From NCBI GenBank assembly GCA_013397795.1, contig VZTJ01005976.1:588724-652723 (forward strand): a DNA stretch of 64,000 bases. The letters run 5' to 3'. Within the stretch, counting starts at the first letter, position 1. Each line of letters starts with the position of its first letter. The notes under the pieces were generated by a model. It was not told where the DNA came from and searched no databases. It saw only the letters and a list, made by a program, of their open reading frames with translations. Position numbers and translations under genes: made by a program. Positions 31,996-46,998 of the stretch are shown one piece after another. Source of the DNA: Orthonyx spaldingii (lineage: Eukaryota; Chordata; Aves; Passeriformes; Orthonychidae).

Positions 31996-34900
31996 TGGCA
32001 TGATAATGGCTTTTTAATGAACTTATCTTTCAAAGAATAGAGGTGGGTACCAAATCTGGTCACTGGAGGCGAGGGAGTAACTTGCTTAAAAGAAAAGCAT
32101 TTGTTTCCAGGAAACCAAAGACTTTGTTGATGGTGTTGGTAGTACTCTAAAGCAACTTGTCACAAGGACCAGGTTTGTTCCTCTGATCTCCTCACACCCT
32201 GCACCCAGGAGGCTCTGCAGATGGCTAGGCAATGTCCTGTGTTCTACAGGAAGTCAAATTTTTGCTCTGTCACTCATGAGCCAATGGTTGATCCAATCCA
32301 TGGGTGTACAGTGCTGATGGAGTTTTCCTTGAGAAGAAGCAGAGGTCCTGGGATCAGCAACAGGGCTGAGGTATTTCCATATGAGCCACGCATTTGCTCC
32401 ATTCTCCTGGCCAACTTCTTTTGAGTGTCTTTTTCCATTATGTGATTTGCAGTTGTGTCCCAAAGGAAAGGAAATTGTATGTGTGCCCTTTATGCTCTTT
32501 ATAGTATATTAAAAAAGGGAGAAAAACTCTTTGTTTTGGGTTTTCTTCCAAACAGGATTTTTTTGGTTGTCTTTGGATTTTCTTGCCTTAATTTGTTTCA
32601 CTGGGTAATGTCATCATTCATCTTTCCTGTTTTTGCTGTAGAACTTCTTAGATGGTTCACAGATGTGACTGGAAATTAAAAGGTAGCATTCTGAATCCTG
32701 AACATAAATAATCTTCATTTGTAACTTGAGCTGTTATTGTTCACAAAAGTGGACAGGAAAGAGATCCCACTTGATCTTGCTGCTTTGGTTTCTCTTTTCC
32801 CTGAAATTTAAAAAAACTGCCTCCCAAGACTTGCGCAAGAACCAAAATAGTTTTTTTTACAATAACATCACAGCTCAGCTGGCAACCTTCTCCAAAACAA
32901 GTCTTTCCTCATCCCATAGTTCCTTCAGGCCTTTGCTAAATGTAATGGAACTTTCTAATCAACAAGGCTGTCTTTTTTCTTTTCCTTCATCTCTTCCCAC
33001 TTAAAGTAGCTTGTTGTCCTGTCCAAGTATCTATTTATATTGTTTACTGCAAAAAGCCAGGTTGATCTGTAGACACATTTCTCTGGTTGTCCCTATCAGC
33101 TGTTTTTTTCAAGATCTCCTTTATATCCATTTGCCCACTCAAACGTGTACTTGAGTTCATAGATGTGACACCCTCTCAACCTTCTAGGTTGAAACAGAGA
33201 AGTTTCTGACTCATCTGCTCCACAAGCTGAACATCTTTGGAAATGGATCCTTCCTAATTTTGCATCTTTCTGTTTCAGGCAGGACATCCTCTTCTTACAG
33301 GAAAGACGTGACTCTTGAGGCCAACAGTGACAGCCCTATACCATCTGGCCCTGTAAAATATTATTCTCAGCTATTTCTAATGTGTGTAAAGTCATATTTT
33401 CTTCATAACATGGGAAAAAATACTTGGTTGGAATGTGAACTATTCACTGGAGATGGTGGCAAACATCCCCATGCCTGCTGTCCCAATGAGTGTTAGAGTT
33501 GGTTGTGTTCCTGCAGAGAAGCTGCGTGACAATTCAGCAGAGAAAGGTGGCTGAGCATCAAGCATACCAGGCATCTCTGGAAATTGTATCACGTTGTTTT
33601 CATTAGCTTCCGATCTTGGTAAGCTGGGATTGACTAAATGCTCTGAGGGAGTTCAAAATGAGAACGGCTGAATCACAGCAGACTCATTGGAATGATCGAA
33701 GGCAATAGCAAGCAGAAATCTGCATGAGTCATCCTAAAGAAGAGGCCAGAGAAAAGGGTGGGTGTGTTTGTACTAAAGTACATAGCTCTTCTGGGAACAC
33801 AAACTTCTCAGGATCTTCTGCTTTCCTGTTCTGGTATAAATCCAAAGGGAAACTACTATTTTCTATGAATTGTTCTAGATAAGGATGGGTTCTGCTGGAA
33901 GCAAGAGGTACAGCCCAAGTTCTTACACCCGTTCTGTCCTTCAATCCAGCTGTTTTTCACCTGCTGCAGATCTATGTAAGTGGGAAGGCATCACTGCAAA
34001 ACAAAGGCCCAGGGCTGAGCAGCGACAAAAATGTGCCCAGAGACATGACAGGACCATTGCCCAGCTTCTTCCACTGTGTTATTCCAAAAGTGTAAAGAAA
34101 AGGATCTACTCATTTTGGGCAGAGGCTGGGAGCACAGTGCCTCCCACAATTCCTTGCCCTCCCATTGCCACCGAGCACAGCCTTCCTTCCACACCCTGTC
34201 TGACCCATTGTGGCATTCAGCCTACTACACCTCCCACTGCCAGTGCTGGCAGGAAAGGGAACTAGCAAGAGCTAGTTGACTTGATAGGTGGATGAATGAA
34301 TTTTTTTCTTTGTGTGGGTTGGGGGATTGGCAATGTCATAAAGGGCGTTGATCTGAATCCCACACAGCAGTGTCTCAGCACCTTCACATTTTGACAGTAG
34401 CCCCACAATTTTGTAGAACTGTGTCGTCTACTTCACAGTAAATATCTGCCTGCTAAATACAGCCACCACCAAGCCTTTGCTTGAAATTCTTGAAGGAAAC
34501 TAGTTGCCCTGTCCCATGCATATCCCATGGTTGTTTCTAGAATGGTGTGTGTGGTACCCTGCTATTCTCAAACCAAATAGTCCCTGCTGCTCATCTCTGG
34601 TGGAGACAGCTGTACCTTCAGCATGCTGGTGACACTGCTCCCAAATCTCCTTCTGTTGGGATCAGCTGGGCAAAATGACTCACTTTAAATAATCTGTCAT
34701 CTTGATAATTTGGATCCTTCTAACCCCAGAAGATTTGGGATGGCCCAAATGAATACCTGCCGTGGCAGTCTGCCAGCACACGGGGGCTGAGACGCTGGGT
34801 GCTCACTCACACACTCTGTGCTGCTGTTTGAGGGACTCCTTCAGTGACTCCAAAGGGCTTCCTCTGACCCGGCCTCTGACGAATTTTCCACTCAGGGCAC

Positions 34901-35756
34901 TGTTATCTACAAGGTGTTGTGCTTCCACAGCGTGGTCCAAGCAAGGATGTCAAAGCTCTGTATAGATGGAAATTAGTGCCATCTCAACAGTGACCTTCCC
35001 AGCCCCAACCTGGAGCCGCAGCTGCTCCCGTAACTCACCTCCCCTCTGCCTGGCTTCATCTTCCCACGTTTATTGCTTTTGGTGTTCTGTTTGCCAGAGG
35101 AACTGTGCCAGCATGACCATAAACTCTGTGTTCCCCTGTGGCAAGGCACCTCCACGTTTAAAGGAATTAACTTGTGCTAATGTTTACAAGAAATACTCTA
35201 ATTCCAGTGTGTGAAACCATCCTCTTGACAACATCTTTCTGTGGCTAAGCATTAAAATGTTTATTCAGACTGGACCAAAGTCTATTTCAAGTCAAAACCC
35301 TGTAGTCAGACATTCCTGCATCCTACAACAGCATTCCCTCAAGCTGACTGTGACAGGGCAAAACTGGCTGTTGCTGTCTGGGGGACAGAAAGATTCTCTC
35401 CTGCTCATGCATCATCTCCTTGTTTCTGAAAAGTGCTGCACGGTCACAGTAAGTGATGGCTCACTAGCTAAGAAGCATTGCTGCTCTGAATGTGAATGGG
35501 TGCCCAGCACTTTCAGGAAACTATAAGATAGGCAGGTCCCCTTTTTAATGCTCTCTGATGTCCAATAACAATATATATGTCAAAATATATGCACCAACTG
35601 CCTTCAGCTAAGCATTGGATTTACCTGCATATTCCCACCAGTCTGCAACTACAGAAAATTATCTCATGAAAGTTTTCTTCATTTGTAGTTTCACTGTTTC
35701 TTAAAGTGAAAAATCTACTGTCTAATGACATATGAGCTGGTTTTTTTCAGGCTCGG

Positions 35757-35771
35757 TTTGTTGTTGTTGTT
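35757..35771 (+). repeat. (GTT)n short microsatellite
   Basis: About five units of GTT/TTG within a T-rich stretch. Confidence 0.75.
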
Positions 35772-38700
35772 TTTGGGTTTCTTTTAACCACATTATTAGA
35801 TTTCTCCTAGAAAGTTTCTCCTTGTGATCTTATGGTATGGATAATCTTCAGGGTATCCTGGCATTCATACTCCCAGATGAGTCTAGAAAATGTAACCAGG
35901 TGAACAAACAGAAGTATAATTACATATTCCTGCACCTTCTATATATGTAAACATTTGATATGTGTTTAAAAACACAAGGCTTGCATTGATAAATGTGATT
36001 CTCTACAGAAAGACACTGTGGCAACAAATGTGTGTATGTCTACCTGTGTATATCATGCCTTCCTTTTCCAGAGTGTGGTATTACTAACTTGGAAAACCAA
36101 AAAATAAGAAGAAACTATCACACTTCCTTAAAAATGATGAGATTTTACAACATCAGTATATAGTGAATTCTCTTTCTTTCAGTCTTCAGATTCTGCTCTA
36201 GGAGATACTTTAAAGCTTAAAAGAAAAGCATTGTTGAGATTCCTATATAATCAAAACAGGGCGTGAAAAGACACCATTTGTCATGAGCCACACACTGAAT
36301 CTTTGAGAGCTGGCAGCAGTGACAGTATTACAATTAAGAATAACATTTTTTCCAGATAGGATAAACACCATTTGTCACTTCATAAGCTTTTGGATGTGAA
36401 AATGGAACTATGACTATTTCCTTTTCTCATCCAGATGTAGATAGATGATGTTGCTTCATCTTCTGACAATGTATTAGTAGACATCAATAAATAAAATTTA
36501 AAGCCTCTTCTCTTTCAGCTGCCCTCTTTATTCCCCAATTTTGACACTGTTTTCTTGATCACTGATATAGCAGCCATCCAAGTGTTTTATTACTGATTGG
36601 CTGTATCACTTCATACTCAAAATGTGCTATATCAGAGAAAGAAGATCCAAAAAGGATGACAAAGAAGTGTGTGGGACTATGTGAATTTGTTCATATCCAT
36701 ACTGGAAAAATCTGGTATTGGTTATGGCAGTACATTTCAGAATTGCAGGTCTAGGGTCGGTATGACAGAGGTAAATTTGTAGCTAAATTGGATGCCTGAG
36801 TATCTTTTTGTTGTGACAGTTGCACCCTGTACAGAAATGTCAATAAAGCTGTTAGCTATCCACTCCAGGTGTCAGCAAACAGGAGGGGGATGTGTGTGAC
36901 CACATCCAGGGGTGCAGCTGGGAATGCTTACTGCAGCACCACAGAGCAGAGGAAACTAGAAAGGATCCTGGCCAGGATTTCCAGATATTCCCAATGTAAT
37001 ATTCTGGTGCACATCATCCAGGAAATCTGTGTGAGTGCTGGGTGTATAACAGTTTTGAACACCTCTGAAAATCCTTCAGCCAAAAGAAGCATGCCACGAA
37101 GTGAAGCACAGCTGTAGGGTGCTGGATGGACCATTGTTATTCTCAACAAAGTTAAAAAGGGATTTTTAATGACCACAGATAAACAGCATCTAGGTAATGC
37201 CTCTTGCTGCTGAGATATCATAACAAGGTGTCTCCTACAGGACACAGAGGAAAATCAGCCAAAAAAATGGCCAGCAGCACATTTTGTAGTTGTTATGTAT
37301 TTCTTTCTGAAATCTCTCTCTTGCTCTTATATACCCAGCTCTGAGCCACAGGGGTATCTCCTTGAGGGATTTTGCCTCCTTGAGTGACTATCAGAGTTCT
37401 GCTTGCTGGTGTGCTCTGCTCCTGCCTAGGCTTTGGACATTGACAAGTCATAATATTTCCAACTGTTTTTCTTTTATTGGTCTGGATTTTGATTTCTCCT
37501 GTCCCCAGACAGTGCCCTCCAAAGTGTTGAGAGGCAGCTTGGCTGCAGATGTTCAGGCTGGAAGCCTGTCCTTCTCACAAAACCAAAGAAAATATAGATT
37601 CCTTTGCAGACTCATTGCAAGAGACACACAGGTCCCCTCTGCCCACCCCTGCCCTCACCTTGGCAAGCGGTGGTGCCGGTGTTTGGGGTAGAGAAGTGTG
37701 GCTGGGCAGTTCCCTGTGCCCTGCATTGAGGAGACTCCTTCCTGGGTCCTGAGTGCCTGTGAGTTAGCCTGCACTCAATACTCCAGCAAAGAGCAGCACA
37801 ACGAGCGCCCACGATTCACCTCCTTCACCAAAATCCACTCACCAAAAAGGAATGGTAACTTAGAGGAAGACACTGTATTTACAGTTCTTGAGAGACAACA
37901 CCCTACAGCTACCACTAGGAAGAAAGCAATGACTTAGTGGGGGACAAAAGTCATACAAGAAGATGAGATGAATCTTGTTAGAAACTGCAAAGCGACATAA
38001 CCCAAAAACCCCAAAAAACTAAAGTAAGTGCTGAACAGCCTCAGCTTAATTATGTGTATTGCAATAGTCTTTCCCCACATTGTTGCACGATGCCTTCACC
38101 AAGGCCAGGCACACTGTGATGGGCCATGAATGACACAAGTGCTGTGCCCAGGCTTCACCCCATTGTTCAAGGCCTGGATTCCTCCAGCCTTGCCCTCTGC
38201 TCCCCAGTGAGAAGCAGTGCACTGAGGCAAAGACCCCTGCTTTGTCCCCCATATGGCATCCCAGTTCTGGGGAGAATGAAGACCAGTCAGAAAGACGGGC
38301 CTTTCACCCTCCTCTGTTCCTAAAATACCTTACTTATAACCTTAAACAGCCTGGACACTTGGCATCTCCACTGTCTTTTATCCTCTGACATCTACTCTGG
38401 CTGTCTGCAGTTTCCAGCCCGGGAAGGAAATTTCATGATAGTCCCCTCCATTTAAGCACGTGCCTGCCTTGGGGTTGAGTCATCCCTGGCGAGATGATTT
38501 GCAAAGCAAAGCCTCCCCGGCCTGAGCTCACTGTGCTCTGGGTGCTGCCTTGCCACCCTGCCTGTCCTCCCGGGCTGTGAAAAGAACACTCACAGGCATC
38601 AGCTGGCTCACAATGCACAAGCTCAGAAGCATCAGAAAAAGTGTTTGACCTTCGTGTGTCAAGTGTGCTAGAAACAGATCCGCATGAGGCAGCGAGAGGC

Positions 38701-41700
38701 ACAGGTGCCTTTTGAGCAGGAGAAAAAAGGAACTTGGCAAGCCTTTTGATGTGTCTCAGTGAGCAAGCAGCAACATCAACAAAGACAGGAAAAGATTTAG
38801 AAAAGCATACTTGTAGTAGCTACACACAAAACTGTCCAAAAGTGACAATTTTGATAGCTTCAGAGACAATTTGCCTTGTGTTGCGCCTGATTTGCTGTCA
38901 TTTCACATAATATGAAAACTTGAAAATAAGACACAGACAAAATGTTCTGGAGAGGTAATGGCTGCTTTGTTTCCTAGTCTAACATCCTGCCTCAGGTGAA
39001 CTTTCTCCACTCTACAATCAAAGGTGGGAGGTGTCCATAGGCCTCAAGATGGGGCTGATTTAGGCTGTAATATTTAGATCTACTCTAAGTGAGGTGAGAG
39101 AGAAGGAGATGAAAACAATCCTCCCCTTTTACCTTTCTGCTTGCCTTCCTACAGTAGAAAATCTCCACTTCCCATGGGCTTTGCTATGACCCTGGTCTGG
39201 GCAACTCAGCTGTTTAACCAACAAAGTCAAGCAAAGCAGAAACTGAAAGAAGGACTGTGACTAATTAAGATGTTATCTTGTGAGCACATTCAGATGAAGG
39301 TTCCTGGGAAGAGAACACAAAAACTGTAAGTAGCTGTAAAATGTTTCTTTTCACCAACCTTAAAGCAGGGTACCACATAATAACTCCCAGCTGTGCATAT
39401 TTGATCCCGATCTAGCATCAGTTCATGCATTATTTACATCCTTATTACTGGCAGTGGAGTTGGACAGAAATGATGGGAATATCTGTTACACCTGATGGGA
39501 GACAAGCATTTGGCATAGCTCCCACTTGTTGCTGAGTATGGCCCAGAAAGGCAGGGGCAGAGGAGGTAGGAAAGCAACTGAGCTCAGAGAAACTGGAACT
39601 CTTTAGAAATCAGATAAAAGGCAAGAGTAGTATGAGCAGACACTCAGTGGATGGGAGAAAGAAAGAAAACCTGCTCACTTTGCCTGTATCCAGAGCTGCA
39701 GCAAAGAGCAGTTGAAGTGAGGAGAGGCATGAGTGAGAGTTAGCAATGCATGAAGCAGCAGCATGCTTTCAGAGTGAGCTGAAGGCCTTGTTAGTAGTGT
39801 CCCTTGACTGACACTTGATGGCCTGTGCTAAAGGTAAGGGGTCAGGCAAGTTTCTTGGCCACTAACCCAGGCAGGGAGCTGCTTCCTGGCTCGGAGATGT
39901 GTAATAAGGCACAAAGGGCTTTGGCACTTCCCTAAAAGAGGTGGTGAGGCACACCACACTCTGTGGTGATCAGGCAGCCTCCTGCCGTCAGGAATCCCAG
40001 GACTGCTGTCATGTAGCCTGGTTGTGGAGGTGACTGGTGACAGCTTTTGTATGGATGACTGCCCATGGGGAAATGGATGGACACCACCAATTACACTTCT
40101 GCAAGAGCTGTCGACGGTGGCAGCTGAAAACGTTGCCTCTTTTCCAGTGAGTTCTAGAACAAAGCCATGAAAAGCTGTGTTTTCTGTATCTGAAAACCAT
40201 TTTGGCTCATTCATGCTGTCCCATAGGCACCCTGGAACAGATTACTTTTCCTGTCTTTACATAAATGCTCCGAACTCCTTGCTGGACAGAAGGGACAACC
40301 TTCCAGACAGGCTGCCAGGCAGAATGGTTTGGCTCTGCTGCTGCCTCACTGCTATTAACAGAAGTATATTCTGGGACCACATCCAGCTGCAGGCAGAAGC
40401 AGGCAGGAAGCTAGCACACAACCTCCCATGTGCCATCTGTTCCAAAAACTGGAATCCAACCCCAATTCAGCCCTTCAGGCAGTAACATGACTATACCCAG
40501 GTCAGCTGAAACCAAATTCTCCATTTGAATAAGCAGACCTCCTAGCATGGCCTCTCTGATGCACACAGTAGCACCATGCTGGATCATCACACATAGGACA
40601 AAATTAGCCTTTTTCCTGCCCTGAACTCCAAGTCAGAGCCAATTTTTCACAATTGGTCCATGTGGGTTGTAAAATAGTAGCACAAGATTGCAAAATCTCT
40701 GTGTGCTGGCCTGGCTGCAGAGGAGGAATGTGAGGAAGAAGTCAGCAGTGCGAGGCTCACATCAGGTCAAGTTCCAGTATACATGGAGGGTTTAAACTCA
40801 AGCATGTTACCAGCTGCAGCCATCCAAGGCAGCCAAGACTCAACAACAAGCAAAACCTCTGTGTATGAAGGTCACAGGAAGAAAAAAAGTCCAGAGCTGT
40901 ATGAAAGGGCATGGCCCATTTGGAGGATCTCTGAGCAGTGGCCCCCAGGGGAGGCATAGCTGCCAGTGTGCAGAATTGCCAAGAGGTTTAAAGGGAAAAC
41001 CCACAGCACAGCAGGACTCTTAATGTTGTCCAGATCAAAGCAGCTTTGTGGTTTGGAAAATGTGTCATCAGAGGGAGGGAAAAAATTAATGGTAACCTCT
41101 TCCAGGACAGCTTAGTAGTACCTAGTTGGTACAAACACCTTGTGTGAGATTTGTATAACCCTCACAGACATCCTGGAAAACTGCCAATGGGCTTGAGAAA
41201 AGAGGGTACAGGCTGCCCCAGACCATAGACAAGTTCATGTGCATGGGCTAGGTTTGTAGGCTACATTGCAGCCAGTTCAGCCTGCTTTCACCTTCCAGGG
41301 CACCTGGACAATTTTGACTGGTCTTGCATCTTCTGTAGTGTTTCATGGTGATTTGAGGAAATGTAAGGAGACATAGCTGCAGCTTTCCAGAAGCTTCCCT
41401 TGCAAGGCAGCCTTGCACAGGATATCTATAGAAAAACTCCTTCTATTCCAGCCCTCCCTCCTTCCCCAAGTTTTTCTGTGCAGGGGTGAGGTACAGATGC
41501 ACCTCAGCGTTTGCTGTTTGCAGACAATCCTACACTTGGGACCTATATCTAACTCACCTGATTTGCCTGTACTCCAGGGCAAGGGCAAGTCACTCCATGT
41601 GACTGATGTAAGCCAGCAGTAGGACAAGCCTGGTGTGGGGGAATATGTTCGTTAGCACATTCCATCCATCCAGTTGTCCACAGATGCCTAACAAGACCCA

Positions 41701-42185
41701 GGAAGGCAGCCACAGGCCAGGCAGCTCAGACTTCATCTGTAATTGCTTCTTGTGCAACAAGTTGCAATTATATGAGAGCTACAGACATTAAGACTATTGC
41801 CCCACCAGGAACATAAGCAGGAGGAGAGACCTCTCTGACACAATTTTAGTTCAGATCATCTCAGGAACCCTGTGTGCTATGAGAATCACAATTCATGCGC
41901 TAAATCCTGAAGACCTTGCTCAGTGTTTTTCTGGAATTGAAAAGCGTTTGTGGAGGCTGGGAAGAAGCCTTGCCTGGCTAAATGCTTTGAGACCGGGAGC
42001 CCTGCTTTCCCTCAGCAGATATCTAGTGCCACAAAAGCCTGCTCTGCTTTACAAAGCACAGAAAAGGTATTCTCCGCCCTGAGGAATCCAGTATAGGAGA
42101 TGTCAATATGAGGATGGGCAGTCTCCTAGCCTTGTAGTGGATTAGTCTCCATTAACCTTTAGGTCTTTCAGATTTTGCCATATTT

Positions 42186-42208
42186 CAAACAAACAAACAA
42201 ACAAACAA
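42186..42208 (+). repeat. (CAAA)n microsatellite
   Basis: Between five and six perfect CAAA units. Confidence 0.9.
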
Positions 42209-45200
42209 TTCCAATGTTGTTGTGAATCCCTTTAGAAACCTAAGGGAGCAGACCACTCTTGCATGTTTTCCAGCAAGACTTGACAAGAGCAGTGGCTGGG
42301 CAGCTTCAGAGGAATTCTTTCTTGTTCATAACATCATGGCAGGCACTGACTGGGGGTACATTTCTCAGCCCTACCAGGAAAATGGAGAGAGAGCTGGGAA
42401 AAACAGGCATCCGAGTCCTTGCATTGAAACAGGTGATTCAGTACTCCACAGTGTAGCTCTGTGTATGTTCTGGTAATGCCTGCTGAACCCAGTGAAGCCA
42501 AGGGGTCCTGTGGCACTGGGTACAGACACTCAGCCTATGGTAGGCTGGGGGCATTGTTTCTTACAGAACACTAAGAAAGATGTCTCTCCTCTTCAGTATT
42601 TATTGTTACGGCTGAGGATCTTTGAAGGATTCCCTGCCCTCCTATCTCTGGCAGACTGAGGTCACATGAGAACACAAATCTCACTGATAAGGTTGTAAAA
42701 TATACCAATTGAATGTCAGATACGATTAAAAAGGAAGATAACAGTGATGTGATAGCTCACGGGGAGGTGACTGCTGAATCAGTTGTAAAAATGGACAATA
42801 TTTTAAAGGAAGCAGCAGAGCCTAAGCAGAGTGAAAACGTTTACACTGCACAGCAAAAGTAAAATCTGAGTGCTAGTGCAGGATGCTTTACTATGAGCAC
42901 ATCAGTCACTATGGGAGGGTTTGGAACATCTTCAGGGAAATCACCCTCTTATGATATTGAAATGGTTTTGGGATAACTTCCAGAGATACCTGTGATTTCA
43001 TTACATTAATGTGTTGCATTAGATTCCCTGGTACACTGATTTTCAGCCTGGATATCTGTCTAGCTGAACTGTCTCTGGGTGGTGGTGGTGTGTATTCTTA
43101 GAGAAATTAGTTTTTTAACACCATCTGTGCAGCACCAGGGATATAGCAGGGAGAGGGAAATCCCCATGCACACCTCATTAGCAGGAGCACAAGGACAACT
43201 ACAAGGGCCACAGCTTCCCTGTTCCTTGTTAGCATCAGCTGCTGTGGCATATATGCTGCAGGTCACCCAGGAATGGCCATACAAGTCCTGCCAGTCAGAT
43301 TACAAACCTATGCATATTTGCACAAGAGAAGGCTGGAGACTGAGGTGGAGGAGGAAGGAAAAGGCTGGGTGGAGTACTGCACTGCTCTAGCAATGAGGGT
43401 TGATGAAGGGCAGGACAGGTGTCATAGTGCCCTTTCAGCCACCCCAAAGCACCTCAGCAGAACCAAGAGGTGATGTGGTACATGTGAAGAGGACGTGAGA
43501 GCTGAGGCCATGGCAAGGGAGCCACCAACAGCAGAAATTTGGGTTAATCTGTCATACCAACAAATCTTCGCTTTAAATTTAAACCTCCCTCTCATCTTTC
43601 TGCCTTCATACTCTACACCAGACATGCTTTACCTACTGGTGACTTACCGCTAGTGAATCAGATGAAATAACCATTTTTCTTGCACTATCACAAAGCCCCA
43701 TTTTGGGGTAACTGCATGTGTGGAATTTTCCAGGTGGTTGTGATAAGCAGCCCATGTGAACAGACAAATAAACAGTATGGCTTTTAGAGGCTACTCAGAT
43801 TGCCCTGGATTGTTTCTGCAACACCTGCACAGGCCCTTAACCAAAGCCTCTGGCTGCCTCCAAGTGAAACAGGGCATTTGATGCTATCACGACAACCAGA
43901 TGCCGAGCAGAGAATTTAGAAAGTGCCAGCAAACAATACTGGAGTTGTTGGGATACTTAAAAGTGTCTCGAGCAGCTGTAGCCAGCTAGAGTACATAAAA
44001 GGAAATAGCAATTAATGCACAGTGGTCCACCCCACTGATCTAACACACACAAATGGGAGGAGCAAGTGACTAAATGTCATACTTCTGGCTTGTACCTGAA
44101 ACCCAGGTAACAAATTTCCATTTCCTTACCAGACATGGTAGAAAAAAATGTGCAGTGATGTACTGCAGTGTCTGTGGAGTCAGATAACTCCTGTAAGAGG
44201 GGTTGTTTTCTCTAAACCATAGACAAATGAAAAGTATAGAAGAAAAGTCCAGATTCAAGTCAGTTGCTTCCTTCCTATTGTTTTCTTGAATATATTTTAA
44301 TTTTCACATTTAGCTGAATTATTTCTAATTGGTGGTATGTTATTCAAATCCCTCTTACCTGAAATCACATTTTCACAGATTCTTCCATCCACTCCTGCTC
44401 TTCTCAAAACCAACAGAAGTTCAGTCTGTTCAGGCTGTTCAGTCCTCCTGCCTGTGTATGTGAGCTGGTTTCTCACTGTGAATCTGCTCTTCAGAGCCCC
44501 TGAGGTTATAATGTGCTCCCGAAAAGCCTTTGAATGGCCTGGCAGTCTTGTTCCCTGGCCTTAAGCATTGAGCTGTACAAGGGAAGAAGGCTGTACACCT
44601 TGTTGCTCCTGCAGATACATCTGTTGGTCTTGGTCTGCCCCTTACCCCTTCCAAAACTCCTCAGTTGCCAGTTTCCTAGAGTGAACCCCCTGCTTCACAT
44701 CCTTCCAGCCTGCCCCATGCCAAGGACTCCGTCCTCCCTCATCTCTTCTCTGCCACACATCTGAGCCCTTCAGTCCTTTGCATCCCTGGCCACTCTCATG
44801 GTCACATGCCTACTCCTTCCCCAGAGATCTTCTGCACTTTCAGACTTCTGCCTTCCCCATCCCTGGTGAGCATTTGGCTGCAGCACCAGCTCCATGGCTC
44901 ACGGGTGATCCAGAAGAGGCAAGGAGAGAGCAAACCCTGTGACACTGATACCTACATCTCCCTCTCTTTGCTTGCACTGTCAAATGGGACTGAAAGGTAC
45001 CAGAAAGGTGCAGGCATGGGATATAATCCAGATACAGCTCACATCTCTTCTGCGAATTACAAGCAGGAAAATGTATGGGGTGGTTGTGGGCAGTTCCCAA
45101 AAACAGCCTTGGTGTTTTTCTTCAGCCCGTGCTGCGCCTGAGGTAGTCCTTCCAGGCTGGAGCTGAGGCAGCATGCAGCAGCCTGGGGACTGCTCTGTGC

Positions 45201-46695
45201 GTGGGCATGCATTCAAAGATCACAAGAAATGCAGAGGCTCTTGGAGTCACTCACAAAGGCTGGCTGTGCCAGATGAGCTAGGAACACCTTGCAGAGACCA
45301 GACACCAGAATCGCATAGCCCGTGGGGAAAAAAATCACCCCAAAAGCTTGAAAAGAGACAAATTTTGTGCTAACCATACTTTTCCTGCAATACCAACGAA
45401 TTGTGCTCAAGAAATCTTTTAGAAAAATTCACCTGACTTGCTCCTTCTCTTGAGAAATGTTTCCAAGCCCAAAGTGAGTGCAAACAGATGCGAGTATGTC
45501 AGAAGCTGTGAAAAGCTGGAGAATCTTTATGGGAAATGGCAGCCCCAAAGAAATACACCCAAGGTTGACTTTGAAACTTAATGATGGTAAGGAATGGTAT
45601 CAAAGGGGATGACTTTCATGAAATATCCAGATAGCTCACCAGTTCCATAGCTCTCATGCTCCTGCTACCTTCCCAAGGGCCAGCGCTCCTGATTCTCCCT
45701 TCCTGGCTGCCAAAGTCTCTGCTGCTTGTCTCAGGACATAGCCTGGGATTTTTGTTTCATCATTCTGTAATGCAATGACAATGTAATATTTAAGAGAAGT
45801 ATGAAATTAAATGTGGTCTCAAACTAAGTCTCCTCATGAGTGGTGCATAGGGTGCATTATTCATTTTCATATTTAATTCATTCCAAAACTCCATTTGTGG
45901 ATCCTGTTGATGTGTGCTGACCTGAAGCAGCACAGAATCAATGTTTGTCACCACAGAATGTATGGGGACCCACACCACATCTTGGAGAGCTCACTTCTAC
46001 TTCTTGGGTATCTTGAACATAACTACAGAAGTTCATATCTGGATCCAAATGGCTCAGTGGCTTGGGCCGTGATCTGCAGTTTAAGGTGTCTTGGTGCTCT
46101 CTGGGCTCATTTTTCAGAACTGCTGAGCATCAAACACAGCTTCAGGAGCTAAGCTTTGAAATTAGAAGTATTATTTGATGATGGATACTGTGAAAAATTA
46201 GGTATATCTCAATTTGTGTTCCCCAAGTTTTTTAATTTTTCACTGTAACCTATCTCAATTTTGCCAAATAAAAACTACCTTGCCTTAGTCTAGCTCAGTT
46301 TGCTATTAGCTATGGACATCACCCCCACAGAAGAGTGGAAACAACCATTTTTTTCCAGTAGCACTGTTTGAACAGCATGCAGCAATTAGGATGTAAATTA
46401 ACCTGTGGAACAGTCAGGGGAAAACCAATTTTGCCTCATTGCTCAATAAGTTAGAATTGCATATTTCAAACACTGAATGAGGTGGTGAAAAAGCTATAAC
46501 CAGAATCTATGATCTGGTAATTAGCAGTATGCAAAGGGACTGAATTAAAGTGGCAAAGGACTCCCTGATCCTGGTCTTTCCAATCTCTGTCTGCTTGACT
46601 TTGCAGCCTTAATGTTCTTTGAACACAGATTTTGAGTTATAAATTAATATTTATGTGTGATTCTGTGGTTTATATTACAGGATTACCCTCATTTC

Positions 46696-46703
46696 CCCCC
46701 CCC
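46696..46703 (+). repeat. Poly(C) tract
   Basis: A run of about nine C in an otherwise mixed sequence, at a position just before an A-rich stretch. Ends are good to a base or two. Confidence 0.6.
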
Positions 46704-46942
46704 AAGACAAGATGCACCAGTACAGGCATAGCATTTGTTCAACAGAGCTTACAGTCTCAGAAGACTGGTATGGGAGGAAGGGAATAAAGGAAAAATAAAG
46801 CTTAAACACATGTGGTTGTGTGTACATATATGCACACACACATACACAAGAGTGCATCTCTATATTTATGTTACATATCTGCTGATTTGAACACTCAGCA
46901 TTTTTAATATATGTATATGCATAAAGTATTTGCAGAACTGTA

Positions 46943-46998
46943 TATGTGTATGCATATATATGTGCATATACATATATATATATATATATTTATATATG
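46943..46998. repeat. Alternating TA / TATG simple repeat
   Basis: This tract of alternating pyrimidine and purine consists of TATGTG and TATA units, with an uninterrupted TA run of about ten units near 46972-46990. It is self-complementary. Similar but less pure ATG/CA-rich sequence extends back to about 46810. Confidence 0.9.

Noticed and set aside
39828..40214. 128-codon minus-strand ORF
   Set aside because: No recognisable domain; overlaps other open frames in a GC-richer patch.
46650..46680. GTGTGATTCTGTGGTTT resembling a CR1 tail
   Set aside because: No CR1 3' sequence precedes it; the match is too short.
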